Source of the DNA: Candidatus Epulonipiscium sp.
Lineage (GTDB): Bacteria; Bacillota; Clostridia; Lachnospirales; Defluviitaleaceae
Direction of reading: 5' to 3'
DNA: 64,000 nt
Assembly: GCA_012519205.1 (NCBI GenBank)
Contig: JAAYQR010000010.1
Span: 124,001 to 188,000 of the forward strand
In this document: positions 19,207-27,645 of the stretch, piece after piece
Position numbering within the stretch: the first letter of the stretch is position 1
Layout: each line of letters opens with the position of its first letter
Translations under genes and position numbers: made by a program
The notes under the pieces: generated by a model
Seen by the model: only the letters and a program-made list of their open reading frames with translations
Databases searched by the model: none
What the model was told of the DNA's origin: nothing

Positions 19207-19788
19207 CTAATAATGATGTTCTTCAGCAGCCTCAGCCTTGGTTCTATGAACTGTTCCAAAAGGATGTTCAGGAGGTGCATAGATGGAATAGAGTTTAATG
19301 GGTTTATGTCCCGTATTAATTAGATTATGCCATGTTCCCGCAGGTATAATAAAAGCATAATCATCTTTTACCCTAGCTTGGAAATTTAGATTGTCTCTAC
19401 TAGGGCCCATCATCACAAGACCTTCCCCGTCTTCAATCCGTATAAATTGATCAAGATCGGAATGGACCTCTAACCCTATATCTTCTCCAACATCGATACT
19501 CATTAACGTTACTTGCAAATGATTACCGGTCCATAAAGCAGTTCTAAAGGTATCATTTTCCTCAGTAGCATCTTCGATATCCACCACAAAGGGCTCAGGA
19601 CCATAATCCCTTAAATGGATTCTGGAAAAGTCCTTATTATAATCATATTCTGCCCCATTATAAAATGGATACAGAAACTGACTTTCCATTGGCTGTTTAG
19701 GCCAGGTGGGGTAAGGACTGTTGCCGTAATACATATTATTGGGGTTATACATGGATGCATTTCCGTAGTAAGGATAACCATTGTTCAT
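19207..19788 (-). CDS. Cupin-domain protein
   Basis: The product of 193 residues has a Tyr/Asn/Pro-rich N-terminus of about 40 residues, then a single cupin barrel. Metal-site residues are seen in EVHSDLDQFIRIEDGEG (cupin motif 1) and IPAGTWHNLINTG (motif 2). The sequence GTWHNLINTGHKPIKLYSIY is close to the mannose-6-phosphate isomerase-like cupins found in spore-forming Firmicutes. Starts at ATG 19797 or GTG 19806 are also open; 19788 has AGAGGA at a proper 9-base distance. The Tyr/Asn-rich head recalls spore surface proteins, but that is speculation. The enzymatic role is unknown. Confidence 0.8.
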   Translation of the reverse strand: MNNGYPYYGNASMYNPNNMYYGNSPYPTWPKQPMESQFLYPFYNGAEYDYNKDFSRIHLRDYGPEPFVVDIEDATEENDTFRTALWTGNHLQVTLMSIDVGEDIGLEVHSDLDQFIRIEDGEGLVMMGPSRDNLNFQARVKDDYAFIIPAGTWHNLINTGHKPIKLYSIYAPPEHPFGTVHRTKAEAAEEHHY

Positions 19789-19999
19789 AAATCTCATTCC
19801 TCTCACAAAAAATTTGAATCCTACAACACCATAATATGATTTTAAGACAAAATAAGTGTCATCTTGAGTGTAAGCGAAAGATCTTTACAAACCATCCTTT
19901 TTATATTGTAAAATAACTCCTAATAAACTATACTATTATCTAATAATACAAAAATATACAATATAATACTTTATCTGACGATAACCTTTATTTACATAG

Positions 20000-20200
20000 A
20001 AAGAAACTAAAAAACTAGAGAAAGGTGAAGTTTTTCTAGTTAAAGATCTATTTAAGGGATATCTTTGGAATAGAATTCCTAGGAAAGATAGAATTTTACT
20101 TGGAACATTATTTCTCAATCAGGTAAATAAGATGGATGGTGGAGGAATCAAAGCAATAGAAAAAACATCTTCTAACCAACAAAGATACATGAAGCTTTAA
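20000..20200 (+). pseudogene. DUF1413-like remnant lacking a start codon
   Basis: Between the cupin gene and mcrB an open stretch encodes EVFLVKDLFKGYLWNRIPRK and LLGTLFLNQVNK and ends at TAA 20198-20200. This resembles the short DUF1413 domain (hydrophobic core FLVKDLFKGY..WN). A stop codon lies just upstream (19997-19999) and there is no usable start or ribosome site, so I read it as the 3' remnant of a lost gene. The rest of 19807-20247 is AT-rich, and I see nothing else coding in it. Family assignment is from memory of the motif and is only moderately sure. Confidence 0.5.
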
Positions 20201-20247
20201 GATTAATATAAATATGTACAGTTATTTGAATATAAGGAGTGAGTAAA

Positions 20248-22638
20248 ATGGAACGGGAAGTATTTGAAAAATGGCTAAAAAATAATACTGATTTGAAAAT
20301 TGGTATAATTAATTCGTATGGTTCTGCTATAAATACAATTAGTAAATTTGGAAAACTAAACAATCTATTTAGTGAAGACATATATCAAATTAAGAATTTA
20401 AATAAATTGAATGAGAAAATAAATTTGCTGGAAGGGTCTGATTTATATATAGAAAAAAATCAAGAGTCTAATAGAAGATGGAGCTCGGCTTTAGAACACT
20501 ATAAACAATATATTAGCTCTGAAGAGGAGACAGAGGGTAAAGATAAGGATAAGTCAAGAACATGGTTTGTAGGCGCAGCTATAAATAGGCAAGATCAGAC
20601 GCAGAAATTTATTGAGGAAGGTATATGGCAAAATGGCTATAGTAACAAATACATAGATTTAGTAAATTCTATTAAGATTGGAGATTTGATAGCTATAAAG
20701 TCCTCTTATACACGAAAATATGATTTACCCTTTGATAATGAAGGGGATAGTATTTCTGTTATGGGAATTAAAGCTATTGGAAAAGTTGTAGATAACTTAA
20801 AAGATGGTCGTAATTTAAAGGTTGATTGGAAAGAGATAGATCCGATACGAGAATGGTATTTTTTCACCAATAGAAGTACAGTTTGGCAATTAAATAGAGA
20901 AGAGGGCTGGCGAGAAGAAGCTTTAATTGACTTTACCTTTAAAGGAAAGGAGCAATATTATAATAAATTTCTGGATTATTATTATGAAGAGGACTATCAA
21001 TTAGAGGAAAATGAACAGTATGGATGGATAAGTTTTTATGAAGTTTTTGCTAATAAGTTATTAGAATATAAAAATAAAAGGGAAGAATTATTAGAAATTA
21101 TTAATCAAATTTTTAATGACATTGGCATGAAAAATCCAATGGTAAAAAAATCAGGAGATGGAAAAGATGAAATCCTAGATGATATATGTCCCTTCACTGT
21201 TATAGGTTTGTTCAACAAGGGAATTACAGATAAGAATAGAATAAAAATCATGGAAAAGTTTTCAGAGTATCTAGAAATTGAGGAAATCATACCAGATTCA
21301 TTTGAAGGAATACCTGTCCTTAATAATATGAAGTCTTGGTTTTTCGGGGATAAAAAGCATAGGAAAGATGGAGACATTGATAATCTATGGAAACTTTTTG
21401 AATTAGCACTAAAGCTAGCAGATGATTATACAGAAACAAATAAAGAACTTTTCATAGATATATACGATAAGGTAATCCAGCAACATGGAGTACAATGGAA
21501 TATTACTTTTGCTTTATATTGGATAAGACCCTGGGATTATTTAACTTTAGATAATAATACAAGAACTGGTTTAGTAGAAAAATTAAAGATAAAGATTCCT
21601 CTAAACTCAACTAAAAAAACATGTACAGCTTTAGATTATTTAAGTTTAATAGAATTGTTAAAAATGAAATTTGAGGAAGATGATTATCCAGTTCATTCTT
21701 TCCCCGAATTATCATATAAGGCTTGGAGTGGAGAAATAAAAACAGAGGGAAAAGTTAGTGAAGATATAGAATTGCCAAGAGATAGGGAATATGAGCCTTA
21801 TACTAAGGAAGACTTTTTAAAAGAAGTTTTTATGGATGAAGAAAAATATATGACTATAAAATCCTTGCTAGAAAGGAAGAAAAATTTAATTTTACAAGGT
21901 GCACCGGGTGTAGGGAAAACATTTATAGCCAAGAGGCTTGTTTCATCTCTTATGGGTATAAGAGATGAAACAAGGGTGAAGATTTTGCAGTTCCATCAGT
22001 CATATTCATATGAGGATTTTATTATGGGCTATAGACCCAACGGCAGCGGTTTTGAATTAAAAGAGGGACCTTTTTATGAATTTTGTAAACTAGCAGCAGA
22101 AAATATAGATGAAGAATATTTCTTTATTATAGATGAAATTAACAGGGGAAATATGAGTAAAATATTTGGAGAACTTATGATGTTAATAGAATCTGACAAG
22201 CGTGGTGAAGAAATTAGCCTTATATATTCAGATGAACCTTTCTATATACCTAAAAACTTATATATTATTGGAATGATGAATACGGCAGATAGAAGTTTAG
22301 CCATAATTGATTATGCCTTAAGGCGAAGGTTTTCCTTTGTAGATTTAGAGCCAGCATTTGAAAAAGAAATATTCAAAAATCACCTTTTATCCCAAGGAGC
22401 AGATTTAAATTTAATAGATAAAATAGTTAAGAAAATGAAAAAACTTAATCAGGAAATTGAGAAGGATCTATCTCTTGGTAAAGGTTTTAGGGTAGGGCAT
22501 AGCTATTTTTGTGATTATGTAAGTTCTGAAAATTGGTATGAAGAAATTATTAGATATGAGATAGCCCCACTGATTGAAGAGTATTGGTTTGATGATGAAG
22601 AAAAGGGGCAAACCCTTGTTGAAGAGTTATTAAGGTGA
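20248..22638 (+). CDS. McrB-like AAA+ restriction subunit with EVE-like reader domain
   Basis: The 796-residue protein has an N-terminal helical region, an EVE/PUA-like segment at about residues 105-230 (RTWFVGAAINRQDQ, WQNGYSNKYIDLVNSIKIGD) likely to read modified bases, and a C-terminal McrB-type AAA+ domain. Walker A is GAPGVGKT from Gly551, Walker B is FFIIDEINRGN with Asp629, and the MMNTADRS sensor and RRRF finger follow. ATG 20248 has AAGGAG 8 bases before it; a GTG at 20239 overlaps that site. The start of McrC follows this gene directly. The pair should cut DNA carrying foreign base modifications, with this subunit as motor and reader. Confidence 0.9.
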   Translation: MEREVFEKWLKNNTDLKIGIINSYGSAINTISKFGKLNNLFSEDIYQIKNLNKLNEKINLLEGSDLYIEKNQESNRRWSSALEHYKQYISSEEETEGKDKDKSRTWFVGAAINRQDQTQKFIEEGIWQNGYSNKYIDLVNSIKIGDLIAIKSSYTRKYDLPFDNEGDSISVMGIKAIGKVVDNLKDGRNLKVDWKEIDPIREWYFFTNRSTVWQLNREEGWREEALIDFTFKGKEQYYNKFLDYYYEEDYQLEENEQYGWISFYEVFANKLLEYKNKREELLEIINQIFNDIGMKNPMVKKSGDGKDEILDDICPFTVIGLFNKGITDKNRIKIMEKFSEYLEIEEIIPDSFEGIPVLNNMKSWFFGDKKHRKDGDIDNLWKLFELALKLADDYTETNKELFIDIYDKVIQQHGVQWNITFALYWIRPWDYLTLDNNTRTGLVEKLKIKIPLNSTKKTCTALDYLSLIELLKMKFEEDDYPVHSFPELSYKAWSGEIKTEGKVSEDIELPRDREYEPYTKEDFLKEVFMDEEKYMTIKSLLERKKNLILQGAPGVGKTFIAKRLVSSLMGIRDETRVKILQFHQSYSYEDFIMGYRPNGSGFELKEGPFYEFCKLAAENIDEEYFFIIDEINRGNMSKIFGELMMLIESDKRGEEISLIYSDEPFYIPKNLYIIGMMNTADRSLAIIDYALRRRFSFVDLEPAFEKEIFKNHLLSQGADLNLIDKIVKKMKKLNQEIEKDLSLGKGFRVGHSYFCDYVSSENWYEEIIRYEIAPLIEEYWFDDEEKGQTLVEELLR

Positions 22639-22643
22639 CAACT

Positions 22644-23693
22644 ATGGGGAGTAGACCTAAAATTCCAATTAAAAATATATACTACATGCTATCCTATGCT
22701 TGGGGTATATTGGAAGAGTCAGAAACTATAAATGTAGGAAGCGAAGAATTTGATAATATTTATAATTTACTTTCTAGGATATATATAAATGGGATAATCA
22801 ACCTTAAAAAAAGAGGTTTTTCAAGATATTATATAGACAAAAAAGAACTTACATCTACTTTAAGGGGAAAGATTGATATAACCTCATCAATAAAAAACCA
22901 GTCCCTTCAACATGGTAAGATGTTATGTTCTTTCGATGAATTTTCTGAAAATATTATCTTAAATCAAATAATAAAAACAACTATTGGACTATTAATAAAA
23001 GCACCAGATTTAGATAACAGCTTAAGAAAGCAACTATTAAGACAAAGGATGTATTTTACAGGTATTAGTGAAATAGTCCTATCTGATTCTTTATTTTCTT
23101 TATTGCGTTACAATAGAAATAACAAACATTATCAGCTGCTAATAAATATTAGTGAATTAATATTTAAGGGTCTTATAACGAAAGAAAAAGAAAATGAATA
23201 TATATTTTTAGATTTTATCAGAGATGAACAAATGGCAAATTTATATGAGAAGTTTGTTTTGAATTTCTACAAATTACACTTAGATAACTCAATCTATAAA
23301 GTGCATGCTCCAAAATTAAATTGGGATATTGAAGCTGAGGTTAAGGAGGATGACTTACTACTTCTTCCTGAAATGAGAACAGACATAGTGGTTGAGAACA
23401 AGGCTGAAAAAACACAAATGATAATTGATACTAAATATTATTCTAAAACATTAGTCAAAGGCAATAGAAGTGATATTGAAAAGCTTAGAACAAGTCACCT
23501 TTATCAAATTTTTGCCTATCTTTCCAATAGCCAATATGAGGGAAAAAAGGAAGGGATATTATTATATCCAACTATAGATAAGGATATTGATGCAATTTTT
23601 CCAATAACCAATAAAAGAATAATGATTAAAACTTTAAACTTAAATACAGAGTGGAATAATATTGAAAAGAGGTTAATGTCTATTATAGATTAA
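22644..23693 (+). CDS. McrC-like nuclease subunit
   Basis: The 349-residue partner of the McrB-like motor. The N-terminal part (IPIKNIYYMLSYAWGILEE) matches the 5-methylcytosine restriction McrC family. The C-terminal PD-(D/E)XK nuclease core is visible as Asp247 (MRTDIVVE) and Asp262-x-Lys264 (MIIDTKYY). ATG 22644 has AAGGTG at 7 bases, and a GTG at 22635 would overlap the mcrB stop; either start is possible. Tight spacing shows one operon. It shows no damage, so the restriction system appears intact. Confidence 0.88.
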   Translation: MGSRPKIPIKNIYYMLSYAWGILEESETINVGSEEFDNIYNLLSRIYINGIINLKKRGFSRYYIDKKELTSTLRGKIDITSSIKNQSLQHGKMLCSFDEFSENIILNQIIKTTIGLLIKAPDLDNSLRKQLLRQRMYFTGISEIVLSDSLFSLLRYNRNNKHYQLLINISELIFKGLITKEKENEYIFLDFIRDEQMANLYEKFVLNFYKLHLDNSIYKVHAPKLNWDIEAEVKEDDLLLLPEMRTDIVVENKAEKTQMIIDTKYYSKTLVKGNRSDIEKLRTSHLYQIFAYLSNSQYEGKKEGILLYPTIDKDIDAIFPITNKRIMIKTLNLNTEWNNIEKRLMSIID

Positions 23694-23761
23694 ACTTGGA
23701 GCATAATTAAAAGATTTGATTTAGAAATGGAGTTTAATAAGAATTAAAGGAGTGGGCTTTA

Positions 23762-24473
23762 ATGGACTTAATAAATATGAAAGTAAGCCATAAGATTTTT
23801 GGGGCTGGAATTATTATAGATAAGGTTGATTCATATATAACAGTTAAATTTTCTGAAGGCGAAAAAAAAGTTTGGATACCCTAATGCTTTTGACAGATAT
23901 TTATCTACAGAAGATACAGAATTTAATAATAAGGTTAAAGAAGAAATAGAAGCCATAAAAAGACTAGAAGAAGAAAAGAAGGAAGAATCAGCTAGGAAAG
24001 AAAAAGAAAATTTAAAAGTAGCCCCTACTAAAGAAGAGAAAAAAGAAAGAAAAGCAAAAATTTACCCAAGAGAAAATATTGCCTTTAAATGTAATTATTG
24101 TGATGGTGGTAAGTCTGACAAAGAAATAGGTTTTAATGGAGTTTGTAGCGATGAGATTATAAAAAATAATATAGAGATAGAACAGAGAACTTGGTGTTCC
24201 TCAAAAGAATCTGATTGCTTATCCTACTTAAATGGAGATATTTCTCGACTGGAATTAGATGATATACATAATGGTGGAGCTTATGTTTATTATGAGAGCC
24301 AGATGTTAAGAGAGTGGAAGGCAATGGCTGGCATAGTCCAAAGGGGCGAGAGGGCAGGACAACCTATGAAACTTAACAAGGTGCAAAACAATAGCCTATG
24401 TGTTCTAACTACTAGACTTCCGAACACTAGAGAAGAGGACAGATTTATAATCATTGGGGACGGTTCTTTTTGA
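23762..24473 (+). pseudogene. Frameshifted SH3-like / Cys-rich protein of the McrBC operon
   Basis: An ATG with AAAGGAG upstream opens a small beta domain (KVSHKIFGAGIIIDKVDSYI) that stops after 39 codons. Removing one A from the eight-A run at 23862-23869 restores EKKFGYPNAFDRYL and a frame open to TGA 24471-24473. The downstream part has a charged coiled coil, then a Cys-rich module (CNYCDGG..GVC..WCSSKESDC) and a conserved-looking end (REWKAMAGIVQRGE). The last codons come from the inverted-repeat element at 24452, so the natural C-terminus is lost as well. I do not recognise a named family. Position directly after mcrC suggests an accessory defence gene. Confidence 0.65.
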
Positions 24474-24702
24474 TTTTAATGAAAAAGGAATCATTGATTT
24501 AAGACAGATAAAGGGTAATGATATGTATATGAAGGAGCTTATCATAAGACTAATAAAAAGAAGCAAGTTATCCTTAAGAAAGATTGCTAGTCTCCTATAA
24601 ATATCTTAAAGCCTAAATAAATCAAAGGCAAATCAAAAAGAACCGTCCCCAATGGTTAAAAAAGAACCGTCCCCAATGGTTACCCAATGGTTACCCAATG
24701 GT
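24452..24702 (+). mobile_element. Remnant element bounded by perfect 24-bp inverted repeats
   Basis: Bases 24452-24475 and 24631-24654 are exact inverted repeats of 24 bp (core CATTGGGGACGGTTCTTTTT). A second copy of the right end follows at about 24658-24680, then an 11-bp tandem repeat (ACCCAATGGTT) to 24702. The 155 bases between the arms encode the tail of a transposase-like protein (see 24472-24600). Sequences of the form GGGGACGGTTCT flank Y1-type (IS200/REP-associated) transposase genes in many Clostridia; this link is from memory. Confidence 0.6.
24472..24600 (+). pseudogene. C-terminal fragment of a transposase (helix-turn-helix tail)
   Basis: A 42-codon open stretch between the inverted repeats encodes MKELIIRLIKRSKLSLRKIA followed by SLL and a stop. 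The pattern is a helix-turn-helix like the C-terminal tail of Y1-type transposases. It has no start and no catalytic part. It is only a remnant. Confidence 0.4.
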
Positions 24703-24705
24703 TAA

Positions 24706-24903
24706 TATGATTTAATTCAATATGGTATGGAAAGGGGAGAATTTAATAATATAGATAAGAAGGCAGTAGCAAGAACTATCTTGTTCTTACTAGAAGGATT
24801 AAGAGTTTCATCAGAAGTAATGGAGATTACAGAGGGGCTAGTAGACGAACAGTTTAATTATATTAAAAACCTATTGATAAATAAGACTAATATAAAATAT
24901 TAG
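24706..24903 (+). pseudogene. C-terminal fragment of a TetR/AcrR-family regulator
   Basis: The frame is open from the repeat boundary to TAG 24901-24903 and encodes YGMERGEFNNIDKKAVARTI and then LFLLEGLRVSSEVMEITEGL. This is the usual ligand-domain end of TetR regulators (ERGEF, ARTILFLLEGL). The DNA-binding N-terminus is absent, apparently removed where the repeat element sits. The following reductase gene starts 11 bases later, so the regulator probably once controlled it. Confidence 0.65.
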
Positions 24904-24914
24904 GAGGAATAGTT

Positions 24915-26015
24915 ATGAGAATACTAATTTTAGGAGTAGGTGTTATTGGTACTACTTATGGTTATGTCTTTAAAAAAGCAGGTTACTATACAGAGCATTT
25001 TATAAGAGATGAAAGAAAAAATAATTATCCAAGCACAGTTAAGATAAATATTCTCGATGGACGTTACAAGCGCAAAGGTAAAGAATATAAAGATAAGTAT
25101 GATGTAAATATAGCTAAAGACGGTAGTGAGTACGATTTTATATTAATAAGTGTATCAAGTGGAAAGTTAGAAGGTGCTATAAAATCTTTGAAAGAAAAAG
25201 GAATAAAAGGTACTTTAATTTTATTTTCCAACTTTTGGAGTACCCGAGATGAGGTTATTAAAATGGTTCATGATTACCCTTATATTATTGGGTTTCCAAC
25301 TGCAGGCGGAAATATAAGCGGCAATAAACTAGATTGCGTGCTTTTTGATCACATAATGATTGAAAAGGAGGGGAAGACAGATTTAAAAAACTATATCCAA
25401 TTAGAAAATTTGTTTAAAAACAGTGGAATAAAAACTGAAAAACCTTACGATATGATTGAGTGGATATGGATACATATGGCTATTAATGCAGGAGTCACAA
25501 CAACTGCAGGTAAAAAAGGTGAGTTAGAAGACTCCAGACAGTTGGCTATTGATTTGATGGATAATCCTAAAGCATTAACAGAAGCTGTAATCACAATTAG
25601 AGAAACTTTAAAAATTGTAAAAGCTCGTGGAGTACATATGAGAAACTATATTAGTGAGATTTTACCTTATAAAATACAACGTAATTTAGCGGGAAGGCTG
25701 ATGAAACAATTGTTTAAAAATAATGAACTTACTAGACGCATTATGACCCTTCACAATGATATTAATGATATTTCATATGGGTGTAAGTCTGTATATCAAG
25801 CTGGTATAGACTTAGGAGTGGAAGCACCTACTTTTTATAATAATATGAACAATGTATTAAAATATATAGATAGATGGATAGATAAGAAACTTTTAAGGAT
25901 TTGTTTCCACTTACCTATAACTAAAATGGGAATCATTTGGGACGGTTCTTCTGGGCTCTTTCTTTGTTTCCACATATTGACAAATGATATTTTAAATTGT
26001 ACAATATTCACATAA
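24915..26015 (+). CDS. Ketopantoate reductase-like (ApbA/PanE) oxidoreductase with altered C-terminus
   Basis: The N-terminus shows a Rossmann nucleotide site (ILGVGVIGTTYG, residues about 5-16). The middle (FSNFWSTRDEV, GFPTAGGNISGN) and the C-terminal helical domain (AINAGVTTTAGKKG) fit the ApbA/PanE superfamily. Many members outside pantothenate synthesis act on unknown keto acids, so I do not name it panE. A TAGGAGG site precedes the ATG. The last 30 or so codons run through a copy of the GGGACGGTTCT repeat (25934-25950) and into the promoter of the next operon, so the native C-terminus has been replaced or the gene is no longer fully functional. Confidence 0.65.
   Translation: MRILILGVGVIGTTYGYVFKKAGYYTEHFIRDERKNNYPSTVKINILDGRYKRKGKEYKDKYDVNIAKDGSEYDFILISVSSGKLEGAIKSLKEKGIKGTLILFSNFWSTRDEVIKMVHDYPYIIGFPTAGGNISGNKLDCVLFDHIMIEKEGKTDLKNYIQLENLFKNSGIKTEKPYDMIEWIWIHMAINAGVTTTAGKKGELEDSRQLAIDLMDNPKALTEAVITIRETLKIVKARGVHMRNYISEILPYKIQRNLAGRLMKQLFKNNELTRRIMTLHNDINDISYGCKSVYQAGIDLGVEAPTFYNNMNNVLKYIDRWIDKKLLRICFHLPITKMGIIWDGSSGLFLCFHILTNDILNCTIFT
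25934..25950 (+). repeat. Further copy of the GGGACGGTTCT repeat end
   Basis: CATTTGGGACGGTTCTT resembles the left arm at 24452 (CATTGGGGACGGTTCTT) with one substitution. It lies inside the 3' end of the reductase gene and marks the other side of the eroded region. Confidence 0.5.
25977..26005 (+). promoter_or_regulatory. Sigma-A promoter of the XRE/ImmA operon
   Basis: TTGACA (25977-25982) and TACAAT (26000-26005) with a 17-base spacer form a near-consensus promoter. Transcription would start near 26012, giving a leader of about 90 bases before the XRE start. Confidence 0.75.
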
Positions 26016-26029
26016 GCTATTATGCTTAC
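26012..26029 (+). promoter_or_regulatory. Inverted-repeat operator 1 of the XRE/ImmA-Mor module
   Basis: The 18-base sequence ATAAGCTATTATGCTTAC has TAAGC/GCTTA arms and covers the expected transcription start. It matches 15 of 18 positions of the repeat at 27252-27269 before the Mor operon. It is a likely binding site for the XRE repressor. Confidence 0.6.
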
Positions 26030-26101
26030 AGAATTACATATCGCCATCCAACGTTGCAGAAATCAACCTTAAACCAAAATTTTATAGAATGGGTGAAAAA
26101 C

Positions 26102-26476
26102 ATGAGCAAACGATATCAGAACTTTGGTGACTTTATTACTCAAAAAAGAGAAGAAAAAAAGATAACACTTAGAGAAATGGCGAAAAGACTTGGGATAACC
26201 CCACCATATTTAAGCGATGTAGAAAAAGACAGACGAAATCCCTTTGATTTAGGAAAGCTAGAACTTCTTTCCAGCATTTTGATGTTATCGGAAGATGAGA
26301 AGATAATTATGCTTGATTTAGCAGGAAAGAAGAGAAATGAAGTAGCGCCAGACCTTCCAAAGTACATTATGGAAAGGGACTATGTCAGTGCCGCACTTCG
26401 TACAGCCAGGGATTTAGACGCAGGAGAGGAGGAATGGCTTAGATTTGTCGATGAACTAAAGAAAAGAAAGGGGTAA
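26102..26476 (+). CDS. XRE-family helix-turn-helix regulator
   Basis: The 124-residue protein has a lambda-repressor-like HTH at about residues 5-65 (FGDFITQKREEKKITLREMA, then RLGITPPYLSDVEKDRR). A C-terminal helical part (YVSAALRTARDLDAGEEEW) follows. ATG 26102 is chosen because translation upstream of it would run into the promoter; the ribosome site is weak. ImmA follows after 8 bases. In ICEBs1 and related phages an XRE repressor is inactivated by ImmA cleavage, so an analogous switch is likely. The operator at its own promoter suggests autoregulation. Confidence 0.85.
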   Translation: MSKRYQNFGDFITQKREEKKITLREMAKRLGITPPYLSDVEKDRRNPFDLGKLELLSSILMLSEDEKIIMLDLAGKKRNEVAPDLPKYIMERDYVSAALRTARDLDAGEEEWLRFVDELKKRKG

Positions 26477-26484
26477 ATTTATTC

Positions 26485-27219
26485 ATGTATTTCCCATCGT
26501 ACAGAATAAAAAGAAATGGTGTACCTATTTTAAGCAAAATAGAAATTGATAACATAGCAGAAGCCTATCTACAGGATTTTTGCCCGAAAGCAATGAAAAC
26601 TCCCATGGAGTTGGATATTGATTCATTTATTCAGAATTACTTGGGCTTAAAACAAGACTTCCAGTATCTATCCCATAATGGAATATATCTTGGAATGACC
26701 GTCTTTAATGATACAAACAAATTACCGGTCTATGACCCAATAACCCAACAGGCAGAATACATCAGCACCAAGGCAGGAACTATCATTATTGATAATAGCC
26801 TTCTAGCTTTAGGCCAAGAACATAGATATAGGTATACCATGGGCCATGAGGGGGGCCACAATATCTTTCATAAACATTATTTTACCTGTCTTTCTAGTCA
26901 GTCCATTGTATTTGGCAGGGAACTTGGGGCCATGGTCCAGTGTAGGGCACTGCCTATCGCGTCTAAGACAAAGCCCGTATCCCAGTGGGATGATGGGGAT
27001 AGAATGGAATGGCAGGCGAATTATATGTCTTCTGCATTGCTTATGCCAAAGACCATGGTATACCACTTAATCAAATCCCTCCTTCCTAATAAAGACGATG
27101 AAATAAGGTATAAGGATTATATCTATAAAATCGTTAGAACCTTCAATGTATCTAAACAAGCTGCGGAGTATCGCCTAAAGCAATTAGGGATTATTTCCAA
27201 CAATAATTTCACAAAATAA
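26485..27219 (+). CDS. ImmA/IrrE-family metallopeptidase
   Basis: The 244-residue protein has the zinc-protease motif HEGGH (His121-Glu122 and His125) in YTMGHEGGHNIFHKH, and a downstream glutamate in MEWQANYMSSALLMPK, as in ImmA/IrrE peptidases. These enzymes cleave a partner XRE repressor during stress. Here the partner is the gene 8 bases upstream. Bulk and motif order are normal for the family, so it should be active. Confidence 0.88.
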   Translation: MYFPSYRIKRNGVPILSKIEIDNIAEAYLQDFCPKAMKTPMELDIDSFIQNYLGLKQDFQYLSHNGIYLGMTVFNDTNKLPVYDPITQQAEYISTKAGTIIIDNSLLALGQEHRYRYTMGHEGGHNIFHKHYFTCLSSQSIVFGRELGAMVQCRALPIASKTKPVSQWDDGDRMEWQANYMSSALLMPKTMVYHLIKSLLPNKDDEIRYKDYIYKIVRTFNVSKQAAEYRLKQLGIISNNNFTK

Positions 27220-27239
27220 GCCCCACCAGGGGCGTTATT
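27215..27239 (+). terminator. Hairpin after immA, possible weak terminator
   Basis: GCCCC/GGGGC (27220-27224, 27229-27233) is extended by AATAA/TTATT with one bulge. No T run follows, so termination would be weak. It separates the XRE/ImmA genes from the Mor operon. Confidence 0.4.
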
Positions 27240-27251
27240 AATAAACATTCT

Positions 27252-27269
27252 GTAAGCTATTCAGCTTAC
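27252..27269 (+). promoter_or_regulatory. Inverted-repeat operator 2, before the Mor operon
   Basis: GTAAGCTATTCAGCTTAC has 6-bp arms (GTAAGC/GCTTAC) and 15 of 18 identities with the operator at 26012-26029. It lies 11 bases ahead of the putative -35 box at 27281. Confidence 0.6.
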
Positions 27270-27280
27270 TAGATAAGGTT

Positions 27281-27309
27281 TTGGGCCTTGTTAGGATCCA
27301 AGATAGTAT
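27281..27309 (+). promoter_or_regulatory. Putative promoter of the Mor-amidase operon
   Basis: TTGGGC (27281-27286) and TAGTAT (27304-27309) are 17 bases apart, 41 bases before the GTG start of the Mor-like gene. The match is moderate. Confidence 0.4.
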
Positions 27310-27350
27310 GCTCAAAATGAAGTACAATTTTTATTTTCAGGAGGTACAAA

Positions 27351-27632
27351 GTGAAAGTAGAACAAAAGCTTTTAAAAAACTGTATTATAAAAGACCTGCC
27401 GGAACCCTACAATCAATACGCCCAAATCATTGGCATAGAAAACCTATATCTGCTCACAAAAGAACTAGGGGGAACATCCATCTACATCCCCAAACCTCAA
27501 TTTTTGCTAAAAGAAACCCTAGGCAATGTCTTAAGCAGTGAGTTTGACGGAAGTAATTATAAGACCTTAGCCCAAAAATACAATGTTTGTGAACGCACCA
27601 TCAGAAATTGGTTAAGGAAAAAAACCAAATGA
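27351..27632 (+). CDS. Mor transcription activator-like protein
   Basis: The 93-residue product starts at GTG with CAGGAGGT ahead. The pattern GIENLYLLTKELGGTSIYIP followed by K fits the Mor/C (phage Mu middle-operon activator) family. A C-terminal helix-turn-helix (YKTLAQKYNVCERTIRNWLR) follows. Such proteins are found in Clostridia near amidase and YvrJ-type cassettes. It most likely activates the amidase-DUF1659-DUF2922 genes that begin 13 bases downstream. Confidence 0.75.
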   Translation: MKVEQKLLKNCIIKDLPEPYNQYAQIIGIENLYLLTKELGGTSIYIPKPQFLLKETLGNVLSSEFDGSNYKTLAQKYNVCERTIRNWLRKKTK

Positions 27633-27645
27633 AAGGAGTCTTAAA

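Noticed and set aside
24671-24702. Tandem ACCCAATGGTT repeats considered as a CRISPR-like array
   Set aside because: Units are 11 bases without spacers and tied to the transposon end. No cas gene is near.
25997-26101. N-terminal extension of the XRE regulator
   Set aside because: It would begin inside the promoter -10 region and cross the operator; the HTH domain starts right after ATG 26102.
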